Assembly (NCBI GenBank): GCA_002328745.1
Contig: DCVQ01000029.1
Location: forward strand, 25,979 to 79,272
DNA from: Actinobacteria bacterium UBA2184
GTDB lineage: Bacteria; Actinomycetota; Coriobacteriia; Anaerosomatales; Anaerosomataceae
Direction: 5' to 3'
DNA: 53,294 nucleotides
Below are positions 34,513-42,069 of this stretch, in pieces (within the stretch, counting starts at the first letter, position 1; each line of letters opens with the position of its first letter). A model generated the notes under the pieces. It saw only the letters and a program-made list of their open reading frames with translations, searched no databases and was not told the DNA's origin. The translations under genes were made by a program, and so were the position numbers.

Positions 34513-35165
34513 TCCGCCGCCCTCGGTCTGCCGACGCCGCTCGCCTCTGCTAGTTCGCGCATCGTCATCGGCGGATATGTCTTGATCGGCATGAAGATCT
34601 CATGCTTCTCGAGCTGAGAGAAGAGGGAGTCCTCGGCATGGAGCGCGATGATGTGCGTGAGCGCGTCCAGCCGGAAGTCGCGTCGCTGGTACTTCCCCTT
34701 GCCCAGGTATCCCCACTCGGCGAAGGTGATTCCCTGGTCGTCAGTGGTGCGCATCTTGAGGGCATCGCCGTGCACCATGTTCAGCGACAGCACGTACGAG
34801 GCAGCTCGGCGTAGATCCTCCGACTCCTCGAGAGTCAGGTAGTCGGATAGGACCTCGAGCATATTCGCGCGACACTCGGCGATGTTGTCATCGAGAAGCT
34901 CGATGCCATAGCAGCACATCAAGGCGAGCAGGGCGAAGTGGCGCTTCTCGAAGTCGGACTTCCCGAACTTCAGCTCGACGGCCGCGAGCTTGCGCTGAAG
35001 GATCCGGACGAGAAAGTTGCCGCTCCCACACGCCGGCTCCAGGAAGCGCGAGTCGATCCGCTCCGTTTCGCCTTTGACGAGATCGAGCATCGCATCGACC
35101 ATCCACGCGGGCGTGAAGACCTCCCCGTGGTCCGCGACGCGCTGAGGTGACTTGATGAGGCTCAT
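34509..35165 (-). CDS. N6-adenine DNA methylase, short form without visible NPPY motif
   Basis: 218 residues from ATG 35165. HGEVFTPAWMVDAMLDLV, then SRFLEPACGSGNFLVRIL (motif I), as in HsdM-like proteins. No (N/D)PPY is visible before the C-terminus, so it may not be a complete catalyst and may depend on the 540-residue partner. The start is 6 nt after a -10 element (leaderless-type). A longer reading from 35234 would overlap two promoters. Confidence 0.75.
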   Translation of the reverse strand: MSLIKSPQRVADHGEVFTPAWMVDAMLDLVKGETERIDSRFLEPACGSGNFLVRILQRKLAAVELKFGKSDFEKRHFALLALMCCYGIELLDDNIAECRANMLEVLSDYLTLEESEDLRRAASYVLSLNMVHGDALKMRTTDDQGITFAEWGYLGKGKYQRRDFRLDALTHIIALHAEDSLFSQLEKHEIFMPIKTYPPMTMRELAEASGVGRPRAAE

Positions 35166-35171
35166 ATCTCC

Positions 35172-35193
35172 ATTGTATTCGACAGCCTGACAG
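35172..35193 (-). promoter_or_regulatory. RecA-NDp/PafBC-like DNA-damage promoter, site 5 (7-nt spacing)
   Basis: CTGTCAGGC, 7 nt, TACAAT on the - strand, and then 6 nt to the ATG of the first methylase. The spacing is one base shorter than at the other sites. It would drive the seven-gene array. Confidence 0.45.
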
Positions 35194-35227
35194 AAGCGAC
35201 CGCGACTTGGCAGGTGATGCCACGTGC

Positions 35228-35256
35228 TTGACAATCGAACGTGTGTTCGCTATAAT
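35228..35256 (+). promoter_or_regulatory. Consensus sigma-70 promoter with nested SOS box
   Basis: TTGACA (35228-35233), a 17-nt spacer, TATAAT (35251-35256): both hexamers are perfect. The spacer contains the perfect palindromic SOS box GAAC-GTGT-GTTC (35237-35248). LexA binding would block the promoter, and DNA damage would release it. It points to the small basic protein at 35331. Confidence 0.85.
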
Positions 35257-35330
35257 CATGACGCTGAGCTGAACCCCAAGGGCGCGGGGGCCGTCGCTGC
35301 TACTTACCCTCACGACGGGAGGTGAAGCCG

Positions 35331-35450
35331 ATGGCGAACAGGAAGCTCTACCGAGATGCCGGCACCGGTCGCTTCGTATCAAAGAGACGCACGAAGACGC
35401 ACCCAAAGACCACCGTTACCGAAACGGTGAAGACCCCCAAGAAGAAGTAG
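35331..35450 (+). CDS. 39-residue basic protein under SOS control
   Basis: ATG with GGGAGGTG at 6 nt; 39 codons. It reads MANRKLYRDAGTGRFVSK, then RRTKTHPKTTVTETVKTPKKK. The YRDAxTGRFVSK...PxTTVTETV pattern recurs in small proteins of many bacteria, whose function I do not know. High Lys/Arg content suggests binding to nucleic acid or to an acidic partner. The consensus SOS promoter starts about 70 nt upstream, and the restriction array is divergent. Confidence 0.8.
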   Translation: MANRKLYRDAGTGRFVSKRRTKTHPKTTVTETVKTPKKK

Positions 35451-35539
35451 TGCGACGACGCAGCCCCCGCCCCTCAGTTGTCGCTGGATGCGCCAAGTCC
35501 GCCCATCCACAGGCGCCTCATCTGTCACGCCCCCGACGC

Positions 35540-36475
35540 CTACCCCCGCCACACCGCTTCCCCGTGCCAGGCGAGCAGCCCCCTGCTCGGACGCATCGCC
35601 TCGGCCCTCGGCAGGATCACCCGCTTCCCGCGCTCGGCGTAGTACGTCCGGCCATTGTGGAAGTCCTCGGCGAGCGCGTCTGAGATCTGGAAGCGGTACT
35701 CGGGCGTGACCGTCACGTAGCCCAGGTCGAACAGGCGGTGGATGTCGCTCCTGAGCAGCAGCCCGTTGGTGACGTCGTGTATGCCGCCGTCAGCGTATGG
35801 CATGATGTGCGCCGCCTCGAGCACTGGAAGCGAGTGCTCGCCCGTGACCGCGCACGCGCGGTCGTACGCGTCGAGCACCGACACGCGGAAGATGCCTTGC
35901 CCGAGCCGCGGCGCCACGAGCGTCGGCTCGCCGTAGCGGGGCGCGTCTGGCTCGGCGGCAAGCGTCGGCGCGCCCAGGTGCTGAGCGCGATCGAGGCACT
36001 CTGTGAAGATGCGCAACCCCTCGGCCCGCGTGAGGTCCTCGCCACGGCCGCGCACGATGTTGGGCGCCCAGCCCTTCGGCTCGCGCACCCACAGCTCCTC
36101 GGGGAACAACACCGGGCTCGCCACCATGATGCAGCCGATTCCGTAGTCGCCCGGACGCTGGGAGACAGGCGCGCCGTTGCGTCGGCGGTAGCGCTCGATG
36201 CGCGCGCGCATCTCATCGAAGTCGGCGGCGCCGTTCTTAGGCCCGAAGCTCTCCCACGCGAGCCACGCCGGCAGCGCGCTGAAGCTCGCGAAGTACCCGA
36301 AGCCCGCGATCGCGTTGTGCGGCGACTTGAGGCGGAAGAAGAACGGCTCGCCGGGCCGCAGCGCGCGGAAGCTCGCACTCGCCGACGGCTGCCAGAAGTT
36401 CACCTCGTCGATGCCGGGCTGCGAGGCCAAGAAGCGGTACCAGTCATAGTCGGTGTTCCCGATGAAGCCGCGCAT
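35540..36475 (-). CDS. HNH endonuclease with N-terminal modified-base-reader-like domain
   Basis: 311 residues from ATG 36475. The N-terminal half (GNTDYDWYRFLASQPGIDEV, FWQPS, GEPFFFRLKSPHNAIAGFG, SFGPKNGA) is a common partner of HNH domains and looks like a PUA/EVE-type fold. The C-terminal HNH domain shows CAVTGEHSLPVLEAAHIMPY, DGGIHDVTNGLLLRSDIHRLFD and YVTVTPEYRF. It may cut DNA carrying modified bases (type IV-like). The reader function is inferred from architecture. Confidence 0.8.
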   Translation of the reverse strand: MRGFIGNTDYDWYRFLASQPGIDEVNFWQPSASASFRALRPGEPFFFRLKSPHNAIAGFGYFASFSALPAWLAWESFGPKNGAADFDEMRARIERYRRRNGAPVSQRPGDYGIGCIMVASPVLFPEELWVREPKGWAPNIVRGRGEDLTRAEGLRIFTECLDRAQHLGAPTLAAEPDAPRYGEPTLVAPRLGQGIFRVSVLDAYDRACAVTGEHSLPVLEAAHIMPYADGGIHDVTNGLLLRSDIHRLFDLGYVTVTPEYRFQISDALAEDFHNGRTYYAERGKRVILPRAEAMRPSRGLLAWHGEAVWRG

Positions 36476-36545
36476 GGCGGGTCCCCCCGGCGAATGGTGA
36501 CTTGTGGGGAGTGTAGCGCAGCAGCGCATCCCGGGCCCGCACGCG

Positions 36546-36574
36546 TTGCGGGCCCGGAGGCTCGTGGGTATACT
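36546..36574 (+). promoter_or_regulatory. Promoter of the structured RNA next to DUF3800
   Basis: TTGCGG (36546-36551), 17-nt spacer, TATACT (36569-36574). The start point would be near 36580, a few bases before the RNA fold begins. Confidence 0.65.
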
Positions 36575-36579
36575 GACCG

Positions 36580-36660
36580 TGAAAAGGTTCCACCCCGGTG
36601 ACAAGAGCTCAGGGAGCTCTTCCGCTCAAGCGGATAGCTGGGGTGGTCGCATGTCTGGGG
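36580..36660 (+). ncRNA. Compact three-way-junction RNA beside DUF3800
   Basis: Three perfect stems: P1 CCACCCC/GGGGTGG (36590-36596 with 36640-36646), P2 AAGAGCT/AGCTCTT with loop CAGGG (36603-36621), and P3 TCCGC/GCGGA with loop TCAA (36621-36634). The junction strands are GGTGAC and TAGCT. No coding frame longer than five codons starts in it. It has its own promoter and runs towards the 3' end of the DUF3800 gene. RNA motifs near DUF3800 genes are known in RNA databases, as I recall; whether this is a member needs a covariance search. On the other strand the same fold followed by CCTTTT could also act as a terminator of DUF3800. Confidence 0.65.
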
Positions 36661-36664
36661 TCAC

Positions 36665-37345
36665 TTAGTAGTACTCGGGCACTGTATCCTTCAGCGGGTC
36701 ATCCTCTGATCTGATACATGACTCGATGAGACCATACGACCGCACATCGCCCCGTGCCCACTTGCGGTAGATAGCCCAGGAGATGTAGTCGGCGACCTGC
36801 AGGTTGAGATCCGCCCTCGATTGATGATGCAGGAGCTCGAAGCGTGCACCTTGCGGCAGATTGGTCTTGAGGTACGGCTTCAAACCCTTTTCGAACGCCG
36901 CCCGATTGCGCTGGATCGGTAGATGATCGGTAACGCCCACCACGCTAGCTGCTGAATCGACGCGCCCGGAACAGGCGGCACGCACCAGGTACTCGAACGC
37001 CCATCGGTACAGCGTGTGCGGCTCCCTGAGTTTCGGCTCGAGGCAGCTCTTCCGCACCACCACGGTGTGCGCCTCCAGGCTCCCAATATGCGCGTGAATC
37101 ACGTCGAATACGCGGTCTCGCACGGCCTGGCGGTCCTCGGCAGCATGGAAGTACTCGAGAGTCAGCCCCTGCTCCATGCAGTCGTACTTCACCTCGAGCA
37201 GAGCCGGCTGGAAGGCGAACGGGCGCTGGACGACCAGGCAGGTCATCACGAAGACTCTCGTGCCGCTCGGGCTGAAATCGAAGTTGCCTGCCTCATCGAA
37301 GTAGAGGTAGGTGGTGGCGCAGGCGTCTGATCCCCCCGAAGTCAT
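36665..37345 (-). CDS. DUF3800 protein, SOS-promoted
   Basis: 226 residues from ATG 37345. TTYLYFDEAGNFDFSPSGTR is the DUF3800 N-terminal signature (acidic pair DE), with later HAAEDRQAVRDRV and the C-terminal LLHHQSRADLNLQVADYISW followed by AIYRKW. The fold is predicted to be RNase H-like with Asp/Glu residues as a possible metal site; function is unknown. The promoter carries an SOS box, and the ATG lies 6 nt from the -10, so the mRNA is probably leaderless. A structured RNA gene faces its 3' end. Confidence 0.85.
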   Translation of the reverse strand: MTSGGSDACATTYLYFDEAGNFDFSPSGTRVFVMTCLVVQRPFAFQPALLEVKYDCMEQGLTLEYFHAAEDRQAVRDRVFDVIHAHIGSLEAHTVVVRKSCLEPKLREPHTLYRWAFEYLVRAACSGRVDSAASVVGVTDHLPIQRNRAAFEKGLKPYLKTNLPQGARFELLHHQSRADLNLQVADYISWAIYRKWARGDVRSYGLIESCIRSEDDPLKDTVPEYY

Positions 37346-37351
37346 GAACCG

Positions 37352-37380
37352 ACGATACAAACGTATGTTCGTGTGGTCAA
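37352..37380 (-). promoter_or_regulatory. SOS-box promoter of DUF3800
   Basis: On the - strand TTGACC (37375-37380), 17-nt spacer, TATCGT (37352-37357), 6 nt, ATG. The spacer holds GAAC-ATAC-GTTT (37359-37370), an SOS box with one mismatch. Confidence 0.7.
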
Positions 37381-37459
37381 GAAGCAGGCCGCGTCCTGCC
37401 ACTCCCCTGTGACGGCCGCGGCGGAACGGATAGGGGGAATCCTCCATCGAGACGCCGCG

Positions 37460-37984
37460 TCACGCCTGCAACCACTCCCGTTCGGCGACGCCACGCGTCA
37501 CGCGCACGCACTCAAGCAAGAACGCACCGCCTGGTCTGTTGGCGACAACCGCGTAGCCGGTCGTCTCGGGGAATCGTGCGGTGAACGCCTCGAGCCACTC
37601 CACGTCCGGCTCGTGCATCGTCGGGACCCCAAACTTCCACTCGAGAATAGCCGCAGGAGGGACGGTCGGCTTCCCCGCATCGTCCCAGCACGTCATCCCC
37701 GGGCGCGACCAGATGACGAGATCCTTGCACACCTGGCTCTTCGGCGACGCAGCTCCAGCGTCGCGACCCGTCACCTGCGGCACCGGGAATTCGATCGTGA
37801 TCTGAGCGGGATCGTACAGAATCCCCTCGGCGCGCACGTCGCGCAGGAGGTACCCGAACGCGAACAGGCTCACCGCCTCGCGCTCGCGTCGCCCACGCCA
37901 ATCCCCCGCCAGTGACTCCCGCGCGAAGGAGGTGAGTGCACGCTGGATGATGCTGTCGAGGTCGCCCGCGTGCACCTCGTTCAC
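37460..37984 (-). CDS. PD-(D/E)XK-like protein, partner of DUF262 protein
   Basis: 174 residues from GTG 37984 (GTGA overlap with the upstream stop; GTG 37996 is an alternative). KDLVIWSRPGMTCWDD and then PPAAILEWKFGVP provide Asp and Glu-x-Lys of a PD-(D/E)XK core, preceded by a helix with Glu (RGRREREAVSLFAFGYLL). It is short, so it may be a nuclease subunit. The coupling to the DUF262 gene implies a two-component system. Confidence 0.65.
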   Translation of the reverse strand: MNEVHAGDLDSIIQRALTSFARESLAGDWRGRREREAVSLFAFGYLLRDVRAEGILYDPAQITIEFPVPQVTGRDAGAASPKSQVCKDLVIWSRPGMTCWDDAGKPTVPPAAILEWKFGVPTMHEPDVEWLEAFTARFPETTGYAVVANRPGGAFLLECVRVTRGVAEREWLQA

Positions 37985-40506
37985 TCCCCGAGCCACTCAG
38001 CCTCGCCCGCAGCCAGAGGCTCGTTCAGCCACTCGGCCATCTGGGCCACCATCCAGTCGGTTCGCGCCCGGCAAAACGCGGTGAACACATCGGACTTGCT
38101 CGCCAGGCTCCCCGTGATCTTCGCAGCCTGCAGTTCCTCGTAGAGGTCAAGCGCGGTCCGCCCACCATCTGCAGCCGCGAGCATTCCACGAGCGATGAGG
38201 TTCTCGAAGTCTCGATCACGGTCCATCACGGCCCATTGATCAGAGAGAGCCTTGAACCCGTTCTGTCGGCTGCTCAACCACGTGAGGTTGCCGATAGCGT
38301 TCGCAGGCGACGCGGTGGCACGAGTCCCTCCCTCCTGATGGGCAAGCCCCTTTGCATCTGTGAACGGGACGATGTGCTGCTTCTCGGGGTAGAGGCCCAT
38401 TGTGTCAAGTCGATCCGGAGCGCGGAGCAACTCGGCACGGAACTCCGCATTATCTGGACGCCGCTTTACGCCGATCCGGCCATCCTTCGCGTCGAACCCT
38501 TCGAACTGCGCCGACCAGTCGAACTCCCGTGCCTGCCCGCGATGCTCGATCGCGTAGAGCCAGCCCACCATGGGATTCTGCAGTGAGCGCGACTCGCGCA
38601 CTTCTGCCTCGAACGCGTGGAGCGCGAGTTCGTTCAGCGCTTCGACGTCCGGGGTGTGCGTCAGGTCGGGCGGCTCGACACCGCGTCTCTGAGCAGCCGC
38701 CGTGTCCTTGTTCTCCCAGATCGCCCTTAGAGCGGCCCTGTACCTACCCAGAGCCTCACGAAGTTCGTGGCGCCATGCCGGCCCTTCAGCAGACCAGGGC
38801 GCAATGCGCAAACCCTCGGGAGTTGCATCGGTGACGTCGAATCCGTGAATCGTGCGAATGAGGAACTCCGTCTCAGCCTGATTGAGATACGGCGCAACGA
38901 GCGTCCAGCGCAGCGAACGGGCAACGACAGCGCGGAAGCCATCCGCCTCGCCGAGCGCTTCTAGTTCATCGAACGCCTCGACCGGGAGCCGGTAGAGGAG
39001 ATCGAGCATCGGCATCAGCGCACGCGTCGACGGACGGGCCATCCGGTGATCGAGATGCAACTCCTTGGAGAGCACCGAGTCGACGAGCAGTAGTGCCCTT
39101 GTAGCTCGCTGTGAACACTCTGCCACGAGCGCGTCAGCGGTCTGGTAGCCAGACCGCGCCCAGACATTGCTGCCAGGATCCTTCCCACCCCCGCCCATGC
39201 GGTTGAGGTCGTACCCGAAGGACTTCTTGTCGATCGCTGAGGTCTCCAGCCAAGTAAGCGCCGTTCTGCCAAGCATCGCGAGTGCGGTATAGCGAGTCAC
39301 GACCCGCATCCAGACCGCGAACCCCATCTGTCGGTCCGACTCATGGGTGAGCATCTCGCGGGAGTCTTCCCGCAGCTCGCGGTCACCCGGCAGTAGGCCG
39401 AGGTAGTTATGAAGGTCATCGAGCAAACTCGGCCGTGCTCGCGACAGCAGGGCGAGCGCCTGCTCCTCGGCACGCACCCGAATACCCGAGCGGTTGATGC
39501 GCACGTATGCATCAATCGCCACACTCACATCATCAGACGGTAGCCAGCCGAAGGCGAAACGCTTCCCCACGTACATATCGTGGAACCGACGGAAGACAGG
39601 CTCCTGCCACCTGTCCGCAAAGAGACCCTCAAGCCGCTCGACCATCGCCTCGGTCTTCTTCGATCTCGCCGCCACGACATCGACCCACTTAAGCGGCCGT
39701 TCGCAGACCGCGCCAGCTCGGTGACGAAACGTGTACCCGGTGATGAACTGAGGCCCCCACGGAATCAATTCATCGAGCATGGCGAGATCGACGTCATCGG
39801 CCCACAGCGCCCGAAGAGCGGCTTTCGCCTCAGAGCGCAAGGTCCGGTGGTTGAAGACACCCGTTGGTGCCAGCAGCGTCGCGAATGGGATGATGCCCGC
39901 CGGGAGCGCCGGATCGCCCGACTGCCGACCGTCGACGCTCTCCCCCCTGAACTGAGGGCGACGGAACATCGACCCTCGCAACACCGACCGGGCCTCGCTC
40001 TCGCCGAAGTACGCGGTGTCATCCTGGTCGAACGCGCGCATGGCCGAGAGCACCACACCCCAGAAACGTGCAACGTGCTCGTCCTCATCATCGTCATCGG
40101 CTTCCGTCGAGGCCGCCCGGAACTCGGGGCAGGCGTCACGGAGGCTGTCGAGGTCGTCCTGTCGCACAGGTGACCAGCCATCATCGCGGACCGGCACATC
40201 CAGAAGCTGCTCGAACACCGTCAGCATCGCTCGAGACCGCTGCTGGCCATCTACCAGCCAGATTGGATCCGGCGGCTCGCCGAACGAGCGCAGCGGCTTT
40301 CCGTGACGAGTAGCGTCGCCGCTGTCGCGGGGCGCCCAAAGCACGAATGAGCCGCAGGGCGACTCCTCGTAGAGTGACTCAAGTAGCGCTGTTCGATTGG
40401 CGGCACCCCACACGGCGCCGCGTTGGAAGTTCGGGATGCCCAGTTGATTGGAACGCAGAATGATATCTTGCCACGACCACCAGCCGGGTTTATGCCGTAT
40501 CGCCAT
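37981..40506 (-). CDS. DUF262 protein with C-terminal HNH-like domain
   Basis: 841 residues from ATG 40506 (GGGAAAGG upstream). The N-terminal DUF262 core shows IPNFQRGAVWGAANRTALLES and WLVDGQQRSRAML; a DDDDED stretch follows soon after. The long middle is helical. The C-terminus has EKQHIVPFTDAK and NAIGNLTWLSSRQNGFKAL, a His-Asn pattern like the DUF1524/HNH nuclease of GmrSD enzymes. It differs from the ATL-bearing copy at 28169 in lacking the alkyl-reader tail and in having a separate PD-(D/E)XK partner. Confidence 0.8.
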   Translation of the reverse strand: MAIRHKPGWWSWQDIILRSNQLGIPNFQRGAVWGAANRTALLESLYEESPCGSFVLWAPRDSGDATRHGKPLRSFGEPPDPIWLVDGQQRSRAMLTVFEQLLDVPVRDDGWSPVRQDDLDSLRDACPEFRAASTEADDDDEDEHVARFWGVVLSAMRAFDQDDTAYFGESEARSVLRGSMFRRPQFRGESVDGRQSGDPALPAGIIPFATLLAPTGVFNHRTLRSEAKAALRALWADDVDLAMLDELIPWGPQFITGYTFRHRAGAVCERPLKWVDVVAARSKKTEAMVERLEGLFADRWQEPVFRRFHDMYVGKRFAFGWLPSDDVSVAIDAYVRINRSGIRVRAEEQALALLSRARPSLLDDLHNYLGLLPGDRELREDSREMLTHESDRQMGFAVWMRVVTRYTALAMLGRTALTWLETSAIDKKSFGYDLNRMGGGGKDPGSNVWARSGYQTADALVAECSQRATRALLLVDSVLSKELHLDHRMARPSTRALMPMLDLLYRLPVEAFDELEALGEADGFRAVVARSLRWTLVAPYLNQAETEFLIRTIHGFDVTDATPEGLRIAPWSAEGPAWRHELREALGRYRAALRAIWENKDTAAAQRRGVEPPDLTHTPDVEALNELALHAFEAEVRESRSLQNPMVGWLYAIEHRGQAREFDWSAQFEGFDAKDGRIGVKRRPDNAEFRAELLRAPDRLDTMGLYPEKQHIVPFTDAKGLAHQEGGTRATASPANAIGNLTWLSSRQNGFKALSDQWAVMDRDRDFENLIARGMLAAADGGRTALDLYEELQAAKITGSLASKSDVFTAFCRARTDWMVAQMAEWLNEPLAAGEAEWLGE

Positions 40507-40545
40507 GATGTGCCTTTCCCGTCTGAGCCGAATCCCTGCGCGCAA

Positions 40546-41007
40546 TCACCTTGCCGGCCTTGCTACCCTCATCGGCCCCTCGGGCACGAATCCCTTTCCG
40601 TACGGCTCATCCGTCCCCCAGGCGTGCAGCTCGGCGATCGGGATCGGCTCGGCAAGCCGCTCGAGCCCCGCCACCTCCCAGAAGACCGCCCAGTAGCCCT
40701 CGTCATCCCACTTGAGCGTCGACGGCGGACGGTACCGCCGGCCCTTCGGATGAAGCCCGTTCACGCCCTCAACGTGACCCACGTAGCGCCCGTGCCACGT
40801 GACGGAGAAATCGCGCACGTCCGTGTGCGACGCGTAGATGAACGTCTCCACCTCAAGCCCGTCGCGTTCCTCGTCGAGCTTGCGAAAGAACTCCCACGCG
40901 CGGCTGCCAAATGCGACCTTGCCCTTGTGCGTGGAGACGTACTCGCCGTCCTCAAGATGCAGGAGCGGCACCGGGGCGAGAATCGCGAGGGTGGGGTGCA
41001 AGTCCAT
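40546..41007 (-). CDS. Hypothetical protein of the PGN_0703 cluster
   Basis: 153 residues; AGGAGGTCCT precedes ATG 41007. It is beta-rich with many aromatic residues: VSTHKGKVAFGSRAWEFF, TFIYASHTDVRDFSVTWHGR and LKWDDEGYWAVFWEV. No family recognised. It lies 14 nt behind the next gene of the group. Confidence 0.7.
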   Translation of the reverse strand: MDLHPTLAILAPVPLLHLEDGEYVSTHKGKVAFGSRAWEFFRKLDEERDGLEVETFIYASHTDVRDFSVTWHGRYVGHVEGVNGLHPKGRRYRPPSTLKWDDEGYWAVFWEVAGLERLAEPIPIAELHAWGTDEPYGKGFVPEGPMRVARPAR

Positions 41008-41021
41008 AGGACCTCCTGTAC

Positions 41022-41333
41022 TCAGCCGTGGTACCCGTACTCGGCCAGGCGCTTCTTCGCCCGCCTCACTTCGGCATGCGTGAACAGGGGCTGCCACTTG
41101 GGATTGTCGGCGATCAGCGCCTCCACGGTGAGGTCGAGGCGCTCGCGCTTCCAGAGCTCCGTGTAGCCGTCGGACGGCGCATCTGCGGCGAGCAGCGTCT
41201 TCGCGGTCTGGACGCCCCCGCTGTTGCTCACCATCTGAAGGTAGCGCGTCGCGTTGTAGCCGGTCTCGCGCTTGGCGGCGTGGTAGATCTCCACCATGGC
41301 CGTGTGGAACTCCCTCTCGAGCTGACCGGGCAT
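41022..41333 (-). CDS. Conserved small helical protein
   Basis: 103 residues from ATG 41333 (GGAGGAACAG). The sequence FHTAMVEIYHAAKRETGYNA, TRYLQMVSNSGGVQTAKTLL and GYTELWKRERLDLTVEALI is a conserved small protein I have seen in many genomes, often among accessory genes, without known function. Confidence 0.75.
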   Translation of the reverse strand: MPGQLEREFHTAMVEIYHAAKRETGYNATRYLQMVSNSGGVQTAKTLLAADAPSDGYTELWKRERLDLTVEALIADNPKWQPLFTHAEVRRAKKRLAEYGYHG

Positions 41334-41357
41334 CTGTTCCTCCATGACCGAGATCGA

Positions 41358-41759
41358 CTACTTGCCTGCCTTGTTCCAGGTCGGTCGAATGCTGCTGATT
41401 AGTGTGTCCTCGAGGCCGGCAGCGAGATTCACCTTGAACCCGCCGTACTCGAGATCCGCGCCATCCGTCAGGGCGTACACCTCGACCGCCTGCCCGGCAC
41501 CCAGGCACTGGGCAATGTGTGCATGACCGTAGATGTTGGTGAGTTGACTGGGCCCCGGGTTCTGATAGCCGTACATTCGCTTGCTCAGGGGCATGGTCGT
41601 CTTGCCGATGTACACCACTTCGCCCGCAGCCACGAATGCGTACAGGACGCTGGACGATGCACCGTGCGAAATCAGACGGCAGGTCGGCCTGCCCTCAGAA
41701 AGCTGCCAGGACCCAGCACGCTCGAACCCGATCTCGGTCAAGCGCTGAAGCCAGTCCAT
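41358..41759 (-). CDS. Small GIY-YIG nuclease-family protein
   Basis: 133 residues, ATG with GAGAGGAG. A stand-alone GIY-YIG domain: SSVLYAFVAAGEVVYIGKTT, SKRMYGYQNPG and the catalytic Glu in GLEDTLISSIRPTWN. Such proteins cut DNA near specific or damaged sites. Confidence 0.75.
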   Translation of the reverse strand: MDWLQRLTEIGFERAGSWQLSEGRPTCRLISHGASSSVLYAFVAAGEVVYIGKTTMPLSKRMYGYQNPGPSQLTNIYGHAHIAQCLGAGQAVEVYALTDGADLEYGGFKVNLAAGLEDTLISSIRPTWNKAGK

Positions 41760-41794
41760 AAGCGTTCTCCTCTCGGCGGCCAGACGTGCCCAGC

Positions 41795-42067
41795 CTACTC
41801 AGAGCCTTGGCCCGTCCTGACGCGGATTGCCCCGATCAACTCAGTCCGCGTCGGTTCGGGCAGCTCGGATACCGCCTTCAGCATCTCCATCGCGTCATGA
41901 TACTTCGCTCGCAGCTTCCGCTTCTTCGGCGGCAGCGGTACGAGCGGCTCCAGCCGCGGGTCCAACCCCAGCTCCCGCACGACCGCGGCGGCGTGCGTGC
42001 GCCTGCGTTCCTCGTCGATGGACTGCGCCATCCACATCAACGCGAATGTCTCGAGATCGCTGAACAT
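41795..42067 (-). CDS. Small hypothetical protein downstream of PGN_0703 nuclease
   Basis: 90 residues, starting 2 nt after the nuclease stop, so probably translationally coupled. Helical and charged (SIDEERRRTHAAAVVRELGL, PPKKRKLRAKYHDAMEMLKA). No family recognised. Confidence 0.6.
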   Translation of the reverse strand: MFSDLETFALMWMAQSIDEERRRTHAAAVVRELGLDPRLEPLVPLPPKKRKLRAKYHDAMEMLKAVSELPEPTRTELIGAIRVRTGQGSE

Positions 42068-42069
42068 GC

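Noticed and set aside
36580..36660. tRNA or signal recognition particle RNA
   Set aside because: There is no cloverleaf with anticodon and TTCRA arm, no CCA end and none of the conserved SRP loop bases.
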